Source of the DNA: Auanema rhodensis
Taxonomy: Eukaryota; Nematoda; Chromadorea; Rhabditida; Rhabditidae
Assembly: GCA_964057225.1 (NCBI GenBank)
Contig: OZ059894.1
Span: 23,094,476-23,158,475, forward strand
Direction of reading: 5' to 3'
Length of the DNA stretch: 64,000 nt
The number at the start of each line of letters is the position of its first letter. Within the stretch, counting starts at the first letter, position 1. The position numbers and the translations under genes were made by a program. The notes beneath the pieces are model-generated. The model worked only from the letters and a program-made list of their open reading frames with translations. It was not told the origin of the DNA and searched no databases. Positions 12,912-28,190 of this stretch are shown in pieces.

Positions 12912-15900
12912 TAATCTAAAAACAAATTTTTATTGATATTGGTGCATGGTAACCATGACTTTGAAATTTACGTGAACTTTAATTTATGCTAATTAAATGT
13001 ACACGTGATGTGCACTTGGTATGTAACTCGCTTCACGTGAAAGATAAAGAGATGCGGTTTTTAAAATTAGATGCCCCATGTCCATATTAGTCTAAAAAAA
13101 AATTTTTATTGATATTGGTGCATGGTAACCATGACTTTGAAATTTACGTGAACTTTAATTTATGCTAATTAAATGTACACGTGATGTGCACTTGGTATGT
13201 AACTCGCTTCACGTGAAAGATAAAGAGATGCGGTTTTCAAAATTAGATTCCCCATGTCCATATTAGTCTAAAAACAAATTTTTATTGATATTGGTGCATG
13301 GTAACCATGACTTTGAAATTTACGTGAACTTTAATTTATGCTAATTAAATGTACACGTGATGAGCACTTGGTATGTAACTCGCTTCACGTGAAAGATAAA
13401 GAGATGCGGTTTTCAAAATTAGATTCCCCATGTCCATATTAGTCTACAAACAAATTTTTATTGATATTGGTGCATGGTAACCATGACTTTGAAATTTACG
13501 TGAACTTTAATTTATGCTAATTAAATGTACACGTGATGTGCACTTGGTATGTAACTCGCTTCACGTGAAAGATAAAGAGATGCGGTTTTTAAAATTAGAT
13601 GCCCCATGTCCATATTAGTCTAAAAAAAAATTTTTATTGATATTGGTGCATGGTAACCATGACTTTGAAATTTACGTGAACTTTAATTTATGCTAATTAA
13701 ATGTACACGTGATGTGCACTTGGTATGTAACTCGCTTCACGTGAAAGATAAAGAGATGCGGTTTTCAAAATTAGATTCCCCATGTCCATATTAATCTAAA
13801 AACAAATTTTTATTGATATTGGTGCATGGTAACCATGACTTTGAAATTTACGTGAACTTTAATTTATGCTAATTAAATGTACACGTGATGTGCACTTGGT
13901 ATGTAACTCGCTTCACGTGAAAGATAAAGAGATGCGGTTTTTAAAATTAGATGCCCCATGTCCATATTAGTCTAAAAAAAAATTTTTATTGATATTGGTG
14001 CATGGTAACCATGTCTTTGAAATTTACGTGAACTTTAATTTATGCTAATTAAATGTACACGTGATGTGCACTTGGTATGTAACTCGCTTCACGTGAAATA
14101 TAAAGAGATGCGGTTTTCAAAATTAGATTCCCCATGTCCATATTAGTCTAAAAGAAATTTTTATTGATATTGGTTCATGGTAACCATGACTTTGAAATTT
14201 ACGTGAACTTTAATTTATGCTAATTAAATGTACACGTGATGTGCACTTGGTATGTAACTCGCTTCACGTGAAAGATAAAAAGATGCGGTTTTCAAAATTA
14301 GATTCCTCATGTCCATATTAGTCTAAAAACAAATTTTTATTGATATTGGTGCATGGTAACCATGACTTTGAAATTTACGTGAACTTTAATTTATGCTAAT
14401 TAAATGTACACGTGATGTGCACTTGGTATGTAACTCGCTTCACGTGAAAGATAAAGAAATGCGGTTTTCAAAATTAGATTCCCCATGTCCATATTAGTCT
14501 AAAAACAAATTTTTATTGATATTGGTGCATGGTAACCATGACTTTGAAATTTACGTGAACTTTAATTTATGCTAATTAAATGTACACGTGATGTGCACTT
14601 GGTATGTAACTCGCTTCACGTGAAAGATAAAGAGATGCGGTTTTCAAAATTAGATTCCCCAAGTCCATATTAGTCTAAAAACAAATTTTTATTGATATTG
14701 GTGCATGGTAACCATGTCTTTGAAATTTACGTGAACTTTAATTTATGCTAATTCAATGTACACGTGATGTGCACTTGGTATGTAACTCGCTTCACGTAAA
14801 AGATAAAGAGATGCGGTTTCCAAAATTAGATTCCCCATGTCCATATTAGTCTAAAAACAAATTTTTATTGATATTGGTGCGTGGTAACCATGACTTTGAA
14901 ATTTACGTGAACTTTAATTTATGCTAATTAAATGTACACGTGATGTGCACTTGGTATGTAACTCGCTTCAGGTGAAAGATAAACAGATGCGGTTTTCAAA
15001 ATTAGATTCCCCATGTCCATATTAGTCTAAAAACAAATTTTTATTGATAATGGTTCATTGTAACCATGACTTTGAAATTTACGTGAACTTTAATTCATGC
15101 TAATTAAATGTACACGTGATGTGCACTTGGTATGTAACTCGCTTCACGTGAAAGATAAAGAGATGCGGTTTTCAAAATTAGATTCCCCATGTCCATATTA
15201 GTCTAAAAACAAACTTTTATTGATATTGGTGCATGGTAACCATGTCTTTGAAATTTACGTGAACTTTAATTTATGCTAATTAAATGTACACGTGATGTGC
15301 ACTTGGTATGTAACTCGCTTCACGTGAAAGATAAAAAGATGCGGTTTTCAAAATTAGATTCCCCATGTCCATATTAGTCTAAAAACAAATTTTTATTGAT
15401 ATTGGTGCGTGGTAACCATGACTTTGAAATTTACGTGAACTTTAATTTATGCTAATTAAATGTACACGTGATGTGCACTTGGTATGTAACTCGCTTCAGG
15501 TGAAAGATAAACAGATGCGGTTTTCAAAATTAGATTCCCCATGTCCATATTAGTCTAAAAACAAATTTTTATTGATAATGGTTCATTGTAACCATGACTT
15601 TGAAATTTACGTGAACTTTAATTCATGCTAATTAAATGTACACGTGATGTGCACTTGGTATGTAACTCGCTTCACGTGAAAGATAAAGAGATGCGGTTTT
15701 CAAAATTAGATTCCCCATGTCCATATTAGTCTAAAAACAAATTTTTATTGATATTGGTGCATGGTAACCATGTCTTTGAAATTTACGTGAACTTTAATTT
15801 ATGCTAATTAAATGTACACGTGATGTGCACTTGGTATGTAACTCGCTTCACGTGAAAGATAAAGAGATGCGGTTTTCAAAATTAGATTCCCCATGTCCAT

Positions 15901-16781
15901 ATTAGTCTAAAAGAAATTTTTATTGATATTGGTTCATGGTAACCATGACTTTGAAATTTACGTGAACTTTAATTTATGCTAATTAAATGTACACGTGATG
16001 TGCACTTGGTATGTAACTCGCTTCACGTGAAAGATAAAAAGATGCGGTTTTCAAAATTAGATTCCTCATGTCCATATTAGTCTAAAAACAAATTTTTATT
16101 GATATTGGTGCATGGTAACCATGACTTTGAAATTTACGTGAACTTTAATTTATGCTAATTAAATGTACACGTGATGTGCACTTGGTATGTAACTCGCTTC
16201 ACGTGAAAGATAAAGAAATGCGGTTTTCAAAATTAGATTCCCCATGTCCATATTAGTCTAAAAACAAATTTTTATTGATATTGGTGCATGGTAACCATGT
16301 CTTTGAAATTTACGTGAACTTTAATTTATGCTAATTAAATGTACACGTGATGTGCACTTGGTATGTAATTCGCTTCACGTGAAAGATAAAGAGATGCGGT
16401 TTTCAAAATTAGATTCCCCATGTCCATATTAGTCTAAAAACAAATTTTTATTGATATTGGTTCATGGTAACCATGACTTTGAAATTTACGTGAACTTTAA
16501 TTTATGCTAATTAAATGTACACGTGATGTGCACTTGGTATGTAACTCGCTTCAGGTGAAAGATAAAGAGATGCGGTTTTCAAAATTAGATTCCCCATGTC
16601 CATATTAGTCTAAAAACAAATTTTTATTGATATTGGTTCATGGTAACCATGACTTTGAAATTTACGTGAACTTTAATTCATGCTAATTAAATGTACACGT
16701 GATTTGCACTTGGTATGCAACTCGCTTCACGTGAAAGATAAAGAGATGCGGTTTTCAAAATTAGATTCCGCATGTCCATAT
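12912..16781 (+). repeat. 22 monomers with short-offset duplications (3, 5 and 10 monomers)
   Basis: The monomer starting TAATCT occurs at 12,912 and 13,792 (5-monomer offset) and in each case is followed by a monomer with TAAAAAAAAATT and ATGCCCCATG. A monomer with a one-base-shorter AAAAGAAATT start occurs at 14,144 and 15,903 (10-monomer offset minus 1), each followed by AAAAAGATG, TTCCTCATG and AAGAAATGCGG marks. A two-monomer unit, GTGCGTGG/ATAAACAG then GATAATGGTTCATTG, occurs at 14,847 and 15,375 (3-monomer offset). That unit reappears at 17,310, 19,950 and 28,573. Confidence 0.85.
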
Positions 16782-16927
16782 TAGTCTAAAAACAAACTTT
16801 TATTGATATTGGTGCATGGTAACCATGTCTTTGGAATTTACGTGAACTTTAATTTATGCTAATTAAATGTACACGTGATGTGCACTTGGTATGTAACTCG
16901 CTTCACGTGAAAGATAAAGAGATGCGG

Positions 16928-19900
16928 TATGCAAAATTAGATTCCCCATGTCCATATTAGTCTAAAAACAAATTTTTATTGATATTGGTGCATGGTAACC
17001 ATGACTTTGAAATTTACGTGAACTTTAATTTATGCTAATTAAATGTACACGTGATGTGCACTTGGTATGTAACTCGCTTCACGTGAAAGATAAAGAGATG
17101 CGGTTTTCAAAATTAGATTCCCCAAGTCCATATTAGTCTAAAAACAAATTTTTATTGATATTGGTGCATGGTAACCATGTCTTTGAAATTTACGTGAACT
17201 TTAATTTATGCTAATTCAATGTACACGTGATGTGCACTTGGTATGTAACTCGCTTCACGTAAAAGATAAAGAGATGCGGTTTCCAAAATTAGATTCCCCA
17301 TGTCCATATTAGTCTAAAAACAAATTTTTATTGATATTGGTGCGTGGTAACCATGACTTTGAAATTTACGTGAACTTTAATTTATGCTAATTAAATGTAC
17401 ACGTGATGTGCACTTGGTATGTAACTCGCTTCAGGTGAAAGATAAACAGATGCGGTTTTCAAAATTAGATTCCCCATGTCCATATTAGTCTAAAAACAAA
17501 TTTTTATTGATAATGGTTCATTGTAACCATGACTTTGAAATTTACGTGAACTTTAATTCATGCTAATTAAATGTACACGTGATGTGCACTTGGTATGTAA
17601 CTCGCTTCACGTGAAAGATAAAGAGATGCGGTTTTCAAAATTAGATTCCCCATGTCCATATTAGTCTAAAAACAAACTTTTATTGATATTGGTGCATGGT
17701 AACCATGTCTTTGGAATTTACGTGAACTTTAATTTATGCTAATTAAATGTACACGTGATGTGCACTTGGTATGTAACTCGCTTCACGTGAAAGATAAAGA
17801 GATGCGGTTTTCAAAATTAGATTTCCCATGTCCATATTAGTCTAAAAACAAATTTTTATTGATATTGGTTCATGGTAACCATGACTTTGAAATTTACGTG
17901 AACTTTAATTTATGCTAATTAAATGTACACGTGATGTGCACTTGGTATGTAACTCGCTTCACGTGAAAGATAAAGAGATGCGGTTTTCAAAATTAGATTC
18001 CCCATGTCCATATTAGTCTAAAAACAAATTTTTATTGATATTGGTGCATGGTAACCATGACTTTGAAATTTACGTGAACTTTAATTTATGCTAATTAAAT
18101 GTACACGTGATGTGCACTTGGTATGTAACTCGCTTCACGTGAAAGATAAAGAGATGCGGTTTTCAAAATTAGATTCCCCATGTCCATATTAGTCTAAAAA
18201 CAAATTTTTATTGATATTGGTGCATGGTAACCATGTCTTTGAAATTTACGTGAACTTTAATTTATGCTAATTAAATGTACACGTGATGTGCACTCGGTAT
18301 GTAACTCGCTTCACGTGAAAGATAAAGAGATGCGGTTTTCAAAATTAGAATCCTCATGTCCATATTAGTCTAAAAACAAATTTTTATTGATATTGGTTCA
18401 TGGTAACCATGACTTTGAAATTTACGTGAACTTTAATTCATGCTAATTAAATGTACACGTGATGTGCACATGGTATGTAACTCGCTTCACGTGAAAGATA
18501 AAGAGATGCGGTTTTCAAAATTAGATTCCCCATGTCCATATTAGTCTGAAAACAAATTTTTATTGATATTGGTTCATGGTAACCATGACTTTGAAATTTA
18601 CGTGAACTTTAATTTATGCTAATTAAATGTACACGTGATGTGCACTTGGTATGTAACTCGCTTCACGTAAAAGATAAAGAGATGCGGTTTTCAAAATTAG
18701 ATTCCCCATGTCCATATTAGTCTAAAAACAAATTTTTATTGATATTGGTGCATGGTAACAATGACTTTGAAATTTACGTGAACTTTAATTTATGCTAATT
18801 AAATGTACACGTGATGTGCACTTGGTATGTAACTCGCTTCACGTGAAAGATAAAGAGATGCGGTTTTCAAAATTAGATTCCCCATGTCCATATTAGTCTA
18901 AAAAAAAATTTTTATTGATATTGGTTCATGGTAACCATGACTTTGAAATTTACGTGAACTTTAATTTATGCTAATTAAATGTACACGTGATGAGCACTTG
19001 GTATGTAACTCGCTTCACGTGAAAGATAAAGAGATGCGGTTTTCAAAATTAGATTCCCCATGTCCATATTAGTCTAAAAACAAATTTTTATTGATATTGG
19101 TTCATGGTAACCATGACTTTGAAATTTACGTGAACTTTAATTTATGCTAATTAAATGTACACGTGATGTGCACTTGGTATGTAACTCGCTTCACGTGAAA
19201 GATAAAGAGATGCGGTTTTCAAAATTAGATTCCCCATGTCCATATTAGTCTAAAAACAAACTTTTATTGATATTGGTGCATGGTAACCATGTCTTTGGAA
19301 TTTACGTGAACTTTAATTTATGCTAATTAAATGTACACGTGATGTGCACTTGGTATGTAACTCGCTTCACGTGAAAGATAAAGAGATGCGGTTTTCAAAA
19401 TTAGATTCCCCATGTCCATATTAGTCTAAAAACAAATTTTTATTGATATTGGTTCATGGTAACCATGACTTTGAAATTTACGTGAACTTTAATTTATGCT
19501 AATTAAATGTACACGTGATGTGCACTTGGTATGTAACTCGCTTCACGTGAAAGATAAAGAGATGCGGTATGCAAAATTAGATTCCCCATGTCCATATTAG
19601 TCTAAAAACAAATTTTTATTGATATTGGTGCATGGTAACCATGACTTTGAAATTTACGTGAACTTTAATTTATGCTAATTAAATGTACACGTGATGTGCA
19701 CTTGGTATGTAACTCGCTTCACGTGAAAGATAAAGAGATGCGGTTTTCAAAATTAGATTCCCCAAGTCCATATTAGTCTAAAAACAAATTTTTATTGATA
19801 TTGGTGCATGGTAACCATGTCTTTGAAATTTACGTGAACTTTAATTTATGCTAATTCAATGTACACGTGATGTGCACTTGGTATGTAACTCGCTTCACGT

Positions 19901-22207
19901 AAAAGATAAAGAGATGCGGTTTCCAAAATTAGATTCCCCATGTCCATATTAGTCTAAAAACAAATTTTTATTGATATTGGTGCGTGGTAACCATGACTTT
20001 GAAATTTACGTGAACTTTAATTTATGCTAATTAAATGTACACGTGATGTGCACTTGGTATGTAACTCGCTTCAGGTGAAAGATAAACAGATGCGGTTTTC
20101 AAAATTAGATTCCCCATGTCCATATTAGTCTAAAAACAAATTTTTATTGATAATGGTTCATTGTAACCATGACTTTGAAATTTACGTGAACTTTAATTCA
20201 TGCTAATTAAATGTACACGTGATGTGCACTTGGTATGTAACTCGCTTCACGTGAAAGATAAAGAGATGCGGTTTTCAAAATTAGATTCCCCATGTCCATA
20301 TTAGTCTAAAAACAAACTTTTATTGATATTGGTGCATGGTAACCATGTCTTTGGAATTTACGTGAACTTTAATTTATGCTAATTAAATGTACACGTGCTG
20401 TGCACTTGGTATGTAACTCGCTTCACGTGAAAGATAAAGAGATGCGGTTTTCAAAATTAGATTTCCCATGTCCATATTAGTCTAAAAACAAATTTTTATT
20501 GATATTGGTTCATGGTAACCATGACTTTGAAATTTACGTGAACTTTAATTTATGCTAATTAAATGTACACGTGATGTGCACTTGGTATGTAACTCGCTTC
20601 ACGTGAAAGATAAAGAGATGCGGTTTTCAAAATTAGATTCCCCATGTCCATATTAGTCTAAAAACAAATTTTTATTGATATTGGTGCATGGTAACCATGA
20701 CTTTGAAATTTACGTGAACTTTAATTTATGCTAATTAAATGTACACGTGATGTGCACTTGGTATGTAACTCGCTTCACGTGAAAGATAAAGAGATGCGGT
20801 TTTCAAATATAGATTCCCCATGTCCATATTAGTCTAAAAACAAATTTTTATTGATATTGGTGCATGGTAACCATGTCTTTGAAATTTACGTGAACTTTAA
20901 TTTATGCTAATTAAATGTACACGTGATGTGCACTCGGTATGTAACTCGCTTCACGTGAAAGATAAAGAGATGCGGTTTTCAAAATTAGAATCCTCATGTC
21001 CATATTAGTCTAAAAACAAATTTTTATTGATATTGGTTCATGGTAACCATGACTTTGAAATTTACGTGAACTTTAATTCATGCTAATTAAATGTACACGT
21101 GATGTGCACATGGTATGTAACTCGCTTCACGTGAAAGATAAAGAGATGCGGTTTTCAAAATTAGATTCCCCATGTCCATATTAGTCTGAAAACAAATTTT
21201 TATTGATATTGGTTCATGGTAACCATGACTTTGAAATTTACGTGAACTTTAATTTATGCTAATTAAATGTACACGTGATGTGCACTTGGTATGTAACTCG
21301 CTTCACGTAAAAGATAAAGAGATGCGGTTTTCAAAATTAGATTCCCCATGTCCATATTAGTCTAAAAACAAATTTTTATTGATATTGGTGCATGGTAACA
21401 ATGACTTTGAAATTTACGTGAACTTTAATTTATGCTAATTAAATGTACACGTGATGTGCACTTGGTATGTAACTCGCTTCACGTGAAAGATAAAGAGATG
21501 CGGTTTTCAAAATTAGATTCCCCATGTCCATATTAGTCTAAAAAAAAATTTTTATTGATATTGGTTCATGGTAACCATGACTTTGAAATTTACGTGAACT
21601 TTAATTTATGCTAATTAAATGTACACGTGATGAGCACTTGGTATGTAACTCGCTTCACGTGAAAGATAAAGAGATGCGGTTTTCAAAATTAGATTCCCCA
21701 TGTCCATATTAGTCTAAAAACAAATTTTTATTGATATTGGTTCATGGTAACCATGACTTTGAAATTTACGTGAACTTTAATTTATGCTAATTAAATGTAC
21801 ACGTGATGTGCACTTGGTATGTAACTCGCTTCACGTGAAAGATAAAGAGATGCGGTTTTCAAAATTAGATTCCCCATGTCCATATTAGTCTAAAAACAAA
21901 CTTTTATTGATATTGGTGCATGGTAACCATGTCTTTGGAATTTACGTGAACTTTAATTTATGCTAATTAAATGTACACGTGATGTGCACTTGGTATGTAA
22001 CTCGCTTCACGTGAAAGATAAAGAGATGCGGTTTTCAAAATTAGATTCCCCATGTCCATATTAGTCTAAAAACAAATTTTTATTGATATTGGTTCATGGT
22101 AACCATGACTTTGAAATTTACGTGAACTTTAATTTATGCTAATTAAATGTACACGTGATGTGCACTTGGTATGTAACTCGCTTCACGTGAAAGATAAAGA
22201 GATGCGG
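16928..22207 (+). repeat. Tandem 15-monomer block, two 2,640-bp copies
   Basis: Copy 1 runs from the unique GGTATGC mark at 16,928 to 19,567; copy 2 runs from the same mark at 19,568 to 22,207. Inside, in identical order, are TTCCCCAAGTCC, TAATTCAATG with CACGTAAAAG and GGTTTCCAA, GTGCGTGG with ATAAACAG, GATAATGGTTCATTG, GATTTCCCATG, GCACTCGG with GAATCCTCATG, GCACATGG, TCTGAAAAC and GGTAACAATG. Copy 2 differs from copy 1 at GTGCTGTGC (20,398) and CAAATATAG (about 20,806). The homology extends about 100 bp left of the chosen start, so the true junction is not unique. Confidence 0.93.
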
Positions 22208-25200
22208 TTTTTAAAATTAGATTCCCCATGTCCATATTAGTCTAAAAACAAATTTTTATTGATATTGGTTCATGGTAACCATGACTTTGAAATTTACGTG
22301 AACTTTAATTCATGCTAATTAAATGTACACGTGATGTGCACATGGTATGTAACTCGCTTCACGTGAAAGATAAAGAGATGCGGTTTTCAAAATTAGATTC
22401 CCCATGTCCATATTAGTCTGAAAACAAATTTTTATTGATATTGGTTCATGGTAACCATGACTTTGAAATTTACGTGAACTTTAATTTATGCTAATTAAAT
22501 GTACACGTGATGGGCACTTGGTATGTAACTCGCTTCACGTAAAAGATAAAGAGATGCGGTTTTCAAAATTAGATTCCCCATGTCCATATTAGTCTAAAAA
22601 CAAACTTGTATTGATATTGGTGCATGGTAACCATGTCTTTGGAATTTACGTGAACTTTAATTTATGCTAATTAAATGTACACGTGGTGTGCACTTGGTAT
22701 GTAACTCGCTTCACGTGAAAGATAAAGAGATGCGGTTTTCAAAATTAGTTTCCCCATGTCCATATTAATCTAAAAACAAATTTTTATTGATATTGGTGAA
22801 TGGTAACCATGACTTTGAAATTTACGTGAACTTTAATTTATGCTAATTAAATGTACACGTGATGTGCACTTGGTATGTAACTCGCTTCACGTGAAAGATA
22901 AAGAGATGCGGTTTTCAAAATTAGATTCCCCATGTCCATATTAGTCTAAAAACAAATTTTTATTGATATTGGTGCATGGTAACCATGACTTTGAAATTTA
23001 CGTGAACTTTAATTTATGTTAATTAAATGTACACGTGATGTGCACTTGGTATGTAACTCGCTTCACGTGAATAATAAAGAGATGCGGTTTTCAAAATTAG
23101 ATTCCCCATGTCCATATTAGTCTAAAAACAAACTTGTATTGATATTGGTGCATGGTAACCATGTCTTTGGAATTTACGTGAACTTTAATTTATGCTAATT
23201 AAATGTACACGTGATGTGCACTTCGTATGTAACTCGCTTCACGTGAAAGATAAAGAGATGCGGTTTTCAAAATTAGATTCCCCATGTCCATATTAGTCTA
23301 AAAACAAATTTTTATTGATACTGGTGCATGGTAACCATGACTTTGAAATTTACGTGAACTTTAATTTATGCTAATTAAATGTACACGTGATGTGCACTTG
23401 GTATGTAACTCGCTTCACGTGAAAGATAAAGAGATGCGGTTTTCAAAATTAGATTCCCCATGTCCATATTAGTCTAAAAAAAAATTTTTATTGATATTGG
23501 TGCATGGTAACCATGACTTTGAAATTTACGTGAACTTTAATTTATGCTAATTAAATGTACACGTGATGTGCACTTGGTATGTAACTCGCTTCACGTGAAA
23601 GATAAAGAGATGCGGTTTTCAAAATTAGATTCCCCATGTCCATATTAGTCTAAAAACAAATTTTTATTGATATTGGTGCATGGTAACCATGACTTTGAAA
23701 TTTACGTGAACTTTAATTTATGCTAATTGAATGTACACGTGATGAGCACTTGGTATGTAACTCGCTTCACGTGAAAGATAAAGAGATGCGGTTTTCAAAT
23801 TTAGATTCCCCATGTCCATATTAGTCTACAAACAAATTTTTATTGATATTGGTGCATGGTAACCATGACTTTGAAATTTACGTGAACTTTAATTTATGCT
23901 AATTAAATGTACACGTGATGTGCACTTGGTATGTAACTCGCTTCACGTGAAAGATAAAGAGATGCGGTTTTCAAAATTAGATTCCCCATGTCCATATTAG
24001 TCTAAAAACAAATTTTTATTGATATTGGTGCATGGTAACCATGACTTTGAAATTTACGTGAACTTTAATTTATGCTAATTAAATGTACACGTGATGTGCA
24101 CTTGGTATGTAACTCGCTTCACGTGAAAGATAAAGAGATGCGGTTTTCAAATTTAGATTCCCCATGTCCATATTAGTCTACAAACAAATTTTTATTGATA
24201 TTGGTGCATGGTAACCATGACTTTGAAATTTACGTGAACTTTAATTTATGCTAATTAAATGTACACGTGATGTGCACTTGGTATGTAACTCGCTTCACGT
24301 GAAAGATAAAGAGATGCGGTTTTCAAAATTAGATTCCCCATGTCCATATTAGTCTAAAAACAAATTTTTATTGATATTGGTGCATGGTAACCATGACTTT
24401 GAAATTTACGTGAACTTTAATTTATGCTAATTAAATGTACACGTGATGTGCACTTGGTATGTAACTCGCTTCAGGTGAAAGATAAAGAGATGCGGTTTTC
24501 AAAATTAGATTCCCCATGTCCATATTAGTCTAAAAACAAATTTTTATTGATATTGGTTCATGGTAACCATGACTTTGAAATTTACGTGAACTTTAATTCA
24601 TGCTAATTAAATGTACACGTGATGTGCACTTGGTATGTAACTCGCTTCACGTGAAAGATAAAGAGATGCGGTTTTCAAAATTAGATTCCCCATGTCCATA
24701 TTAGTCTAAAAACAAACTTTTATTGATATTGGTGCATGGTAACCATGTCTTTGGAATTTACGTGAACTTTAATTTATGCTAATTAAATGTACACGTGATG
24801 TGCACTTGGTATGTAACTCGCTTCACGTGAAAGATAAAGAGATGCGGTTTTCAAAATTAGATTCCCCATGTCCATATTAGTCTAAAAACAAATTTTTATT
24901 GATATTGGTGCATGGTAACCATGACTTTGAAATTTACGTGAACTTTAATTTATGCTAATTGAATGTACACGTGATGAGCACTTGGTATGTAACTCGCTTC
25001 ACGTGAAAGATAAAGAGATGCGGTTTTCAAATTTAGATTCCCCATGTCCATATTAGTCTACAAACAAATTTTTATTGATATTGGTGCATGGTAACCATGA
25101 CTTTGAAATTTACGTGAACTTTAATTTATGCTAATTAAATGTACACGTGATGTGCACTTGGTATGTAACTCGCTTCACGTGAAAGATAAAGAGATGCGGT

Positions 25201-28190
25201 TTTCAAAATTAGATTCCCCATGTCCATATTAGTCTAAAAACAAATTTTTATTGATATTGGTGCATGGTAACCATGTCTTTGAAATTTACGTGAACTTTAA
25301 TTTATGCTAATTAAATGTACACGTGATGTGCACTTGGTATGTAATTCGCTTCACGTGAAAGATAAAGAGATACGGTTTTCAAAATTAGATTCCCGATGTC
25401 CATATTAGTCTAAAAACAAATTTTTATTGATATTGGTTCATGGTAACCATGACTTTGAAATTTACGTGAACTTTAATTTATGCTAATTAAATGTACACGT
25501 GATGAGCACTTGGTATGTAACTCGCTTCACGTGAAAGATAAAGAGATGCGGTTTTCAAATTTAGATTCCCCATGTCCATATTAGTCTACAAACAAATTTT
25601 TATTGATATTGGTGCATGGTAACCATGACTTTGAAGTTTACGTGAACTTTAATTTATGCTAATTAAATGTACACGTGATGTGCACTTGGTATGTAACTCG
25701 CTTCACGTGAAAGATAAAGAGATGCGGTTTTCAAAATTAGATTCCCCATGTCCATATTAGTCTAAAAACAAATTTTTATTGATATTGGTGCATGGTAACC
25801 ATGTCTTTGAAATTTACGTGAACTTTAATTTATGCTAATTAAATGTACACGTGATGTGCACTTGGTATGTAATTCGCTTCACGTGAAAGATAAAGAGATG
25901 CGGTTTTCAAAATTAGATTCCCCATGTCCATATTAGTCTAAAAACAAATTTTTATTGATATTGGTTCATGGTAACCATGACTTTGAAATTTACGTGAACT
26001 TTAATTTATGCTAATTAAATGTACACGTGATGTGCACTTGGTATGTAACTCGCTTCAGGTGAAAGATAAAGAGATGCGGTTTTCAAAATTAGATTCCCCA
26101 TGTCCATATTAGTCTAAAAACAAATTTTTATTGATATTGCTTCATGGTAACCATGACTTTGAAATTTACGTGAACTTTAATTCATGCTAATTAAATGTAC
26201 ACGTGATGTGCACTTGGTATGTAACTCGCTTCACGTGAAAGATAAAGAGATGCGGTTTTCAAAATTAGATTCCCCATGTCCATATTAGTCTAAAAACAAA
26301 TTTTTATTGATATTGGTGCATGGTAACCATGTCTTTGAAATTTACGTGAACTTTAATTTATGCTAATTCAATGTACACGTGATGTGCACTTGGTATGTAA
26401 CTCGCTTCACGTAAAAGATAAAGAGATGCGGTTTCCAAAATTAGATTCCCCATGTCCATATTAGTCTAAAAACAAATTTTTATTGATATTGGTGCATGGT
26501 AACCATGACTTTGAAATTTACGTGAACTTTAATTTATGCTAATTAAATGTACACGTGATGTGCACTTGGTATGTAACTCGCTTCACGTGAAAGATAAAGA
26601 GATGCGGTTTTCAAAATTAGATTCCCCATGTCCATATTAGTCTAAAAACAAATTTTTATTGATATTGGTGCATGGTAACCATGACTTTGAAATTTACGTG
26701 AACTTTAATTTATGCTAATTGAATGTACACGTGATGAGCACTTGGTATGTAACTCGCTTCACGTGAAAGATAAAGAGATGCGGTTTTCAAAATTAGATTC
26801 CCCATGTCCATATTAGTCTAAAAACAAATTTTTATTGATATTGGTTCATGGTAACCATGACTTTGAAATTTACGTGAACTTTAATTCATGCTAATTAAAT
26901 GTACACGTGATGTGCACTTGGTATGTAACTCGCTTCACGTGAAAGATAAAGAGATGCGGTTTTCAAAATTAGATTCCCCATGTCCATATTAGTCTAAAAA
27001 CAAACTTTTATTGATATTGGTGCATGGTAACCATGTCTTTGGAATTTACGTGAACTTTAATTTATGCTAATTAAATGTACACGTGATGTGCACTTGGTAT
27101 GTAACTCGCTTCACGTGAAAGATAAAGAGATGCGGTTTTCAAAATTAGATTTCCCAAGTCCATATTAGTCTAAAAACAAATTTTTATTGATATTGGTGCA
27201 TGGTAACCATGTCTTTGAAATTTACGTGAACTTTAATTTATGCTAATTCAATGTACACGTGATGTGCACTTGGTATGTAACTCGCTTCACGTAAAAGATA
27301 AAGAGATGCGGTTTCAAAATTAGATTCCCCATGTCCATATTAGTCTAAAAACAAATTTTTATTGATATTGGTGCATGGTAACCATGACTTTGAAATTTAC
27401 GTGAACTTTAATTCATGCTAATTAAATGTACACGTGATGTGCACTTGGTATGTAACTCGCTTCACGTGAAAGATAAAGAGATGCGGTTTTCAAAATTAGA
27501 TTCCCCATGTCCATATTAGTCTAAAAACAAACTTTTATTGATATTGGTGCATGGTAACCATGTCTTTGGAATTTACGTGAACTTTAATTTATGCTAATTA
27601 AATGTACACGTGATGTGCACTTGGTATGTAACTCGCTTCACGTGAAAGATAAAGAGATGCGGTTTTCAAAATTAGATTTCCCAAGTCCATATTAGTCTAA
27701 AAACAAATTTTTATTGATATTGGTGCATGGTAACCATGTCTTTGAAATTTACGTGAACTTTAATTTATGCTAATTCAATGTACACGTGATGTGCACTTGG
27801 TATGTAACTCGCTTCACGTAAAAGATAAAGAGATGCGGTTTCCAAAATTAGATTCCCCATGTCCATATTAGTCTAAAAACAAATTTTTATTGATATTGGT
27901 GCATGGTAACCATGACTTTGAAATTTACGTGAACTTTAATTTATGCTAATTAAATGTACACGTGATGTGCACTTGGTATGTAACTCGCTTCACGTGAAAG
28001 ATAAAGAGATGCGGTTTTCAAAATTAGATTCCCCATGTCCATATTAGTCTAAAAACAAATTTTTATTGATATTGGTGCATGGTAACCATGACTTTGAAAT
28101 TTACGTGAACTTTAATTTATGCTAATTAAATGTACACGTGATGTGCACTTGGTATGTAACTCGCTTCACGTGAAAGATAAAGAGATGCGG
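19568..28190 (+). repeat. 49-monomer block (8,623 bp), parent of the next block
   Basis: This block starts with copy 2 of the 15-monomer unit, then continues through marks that all recur later: GATGGGCAC (22,511), GTGAATGG (about 22,798), AATTGAATG with GATGAGCAC and CAAATTTAG (23.7, 25.0 and 25.5 kb), GATACGG with TTCCCGATG (25,391), GAAGTTTACG (25,635), TTGCTTCATGG (26,138), and a one-base deletion giving GGTTTCAAAA (27,311). It contains 49 monomers, one of them a base short. Confidence 0.92.
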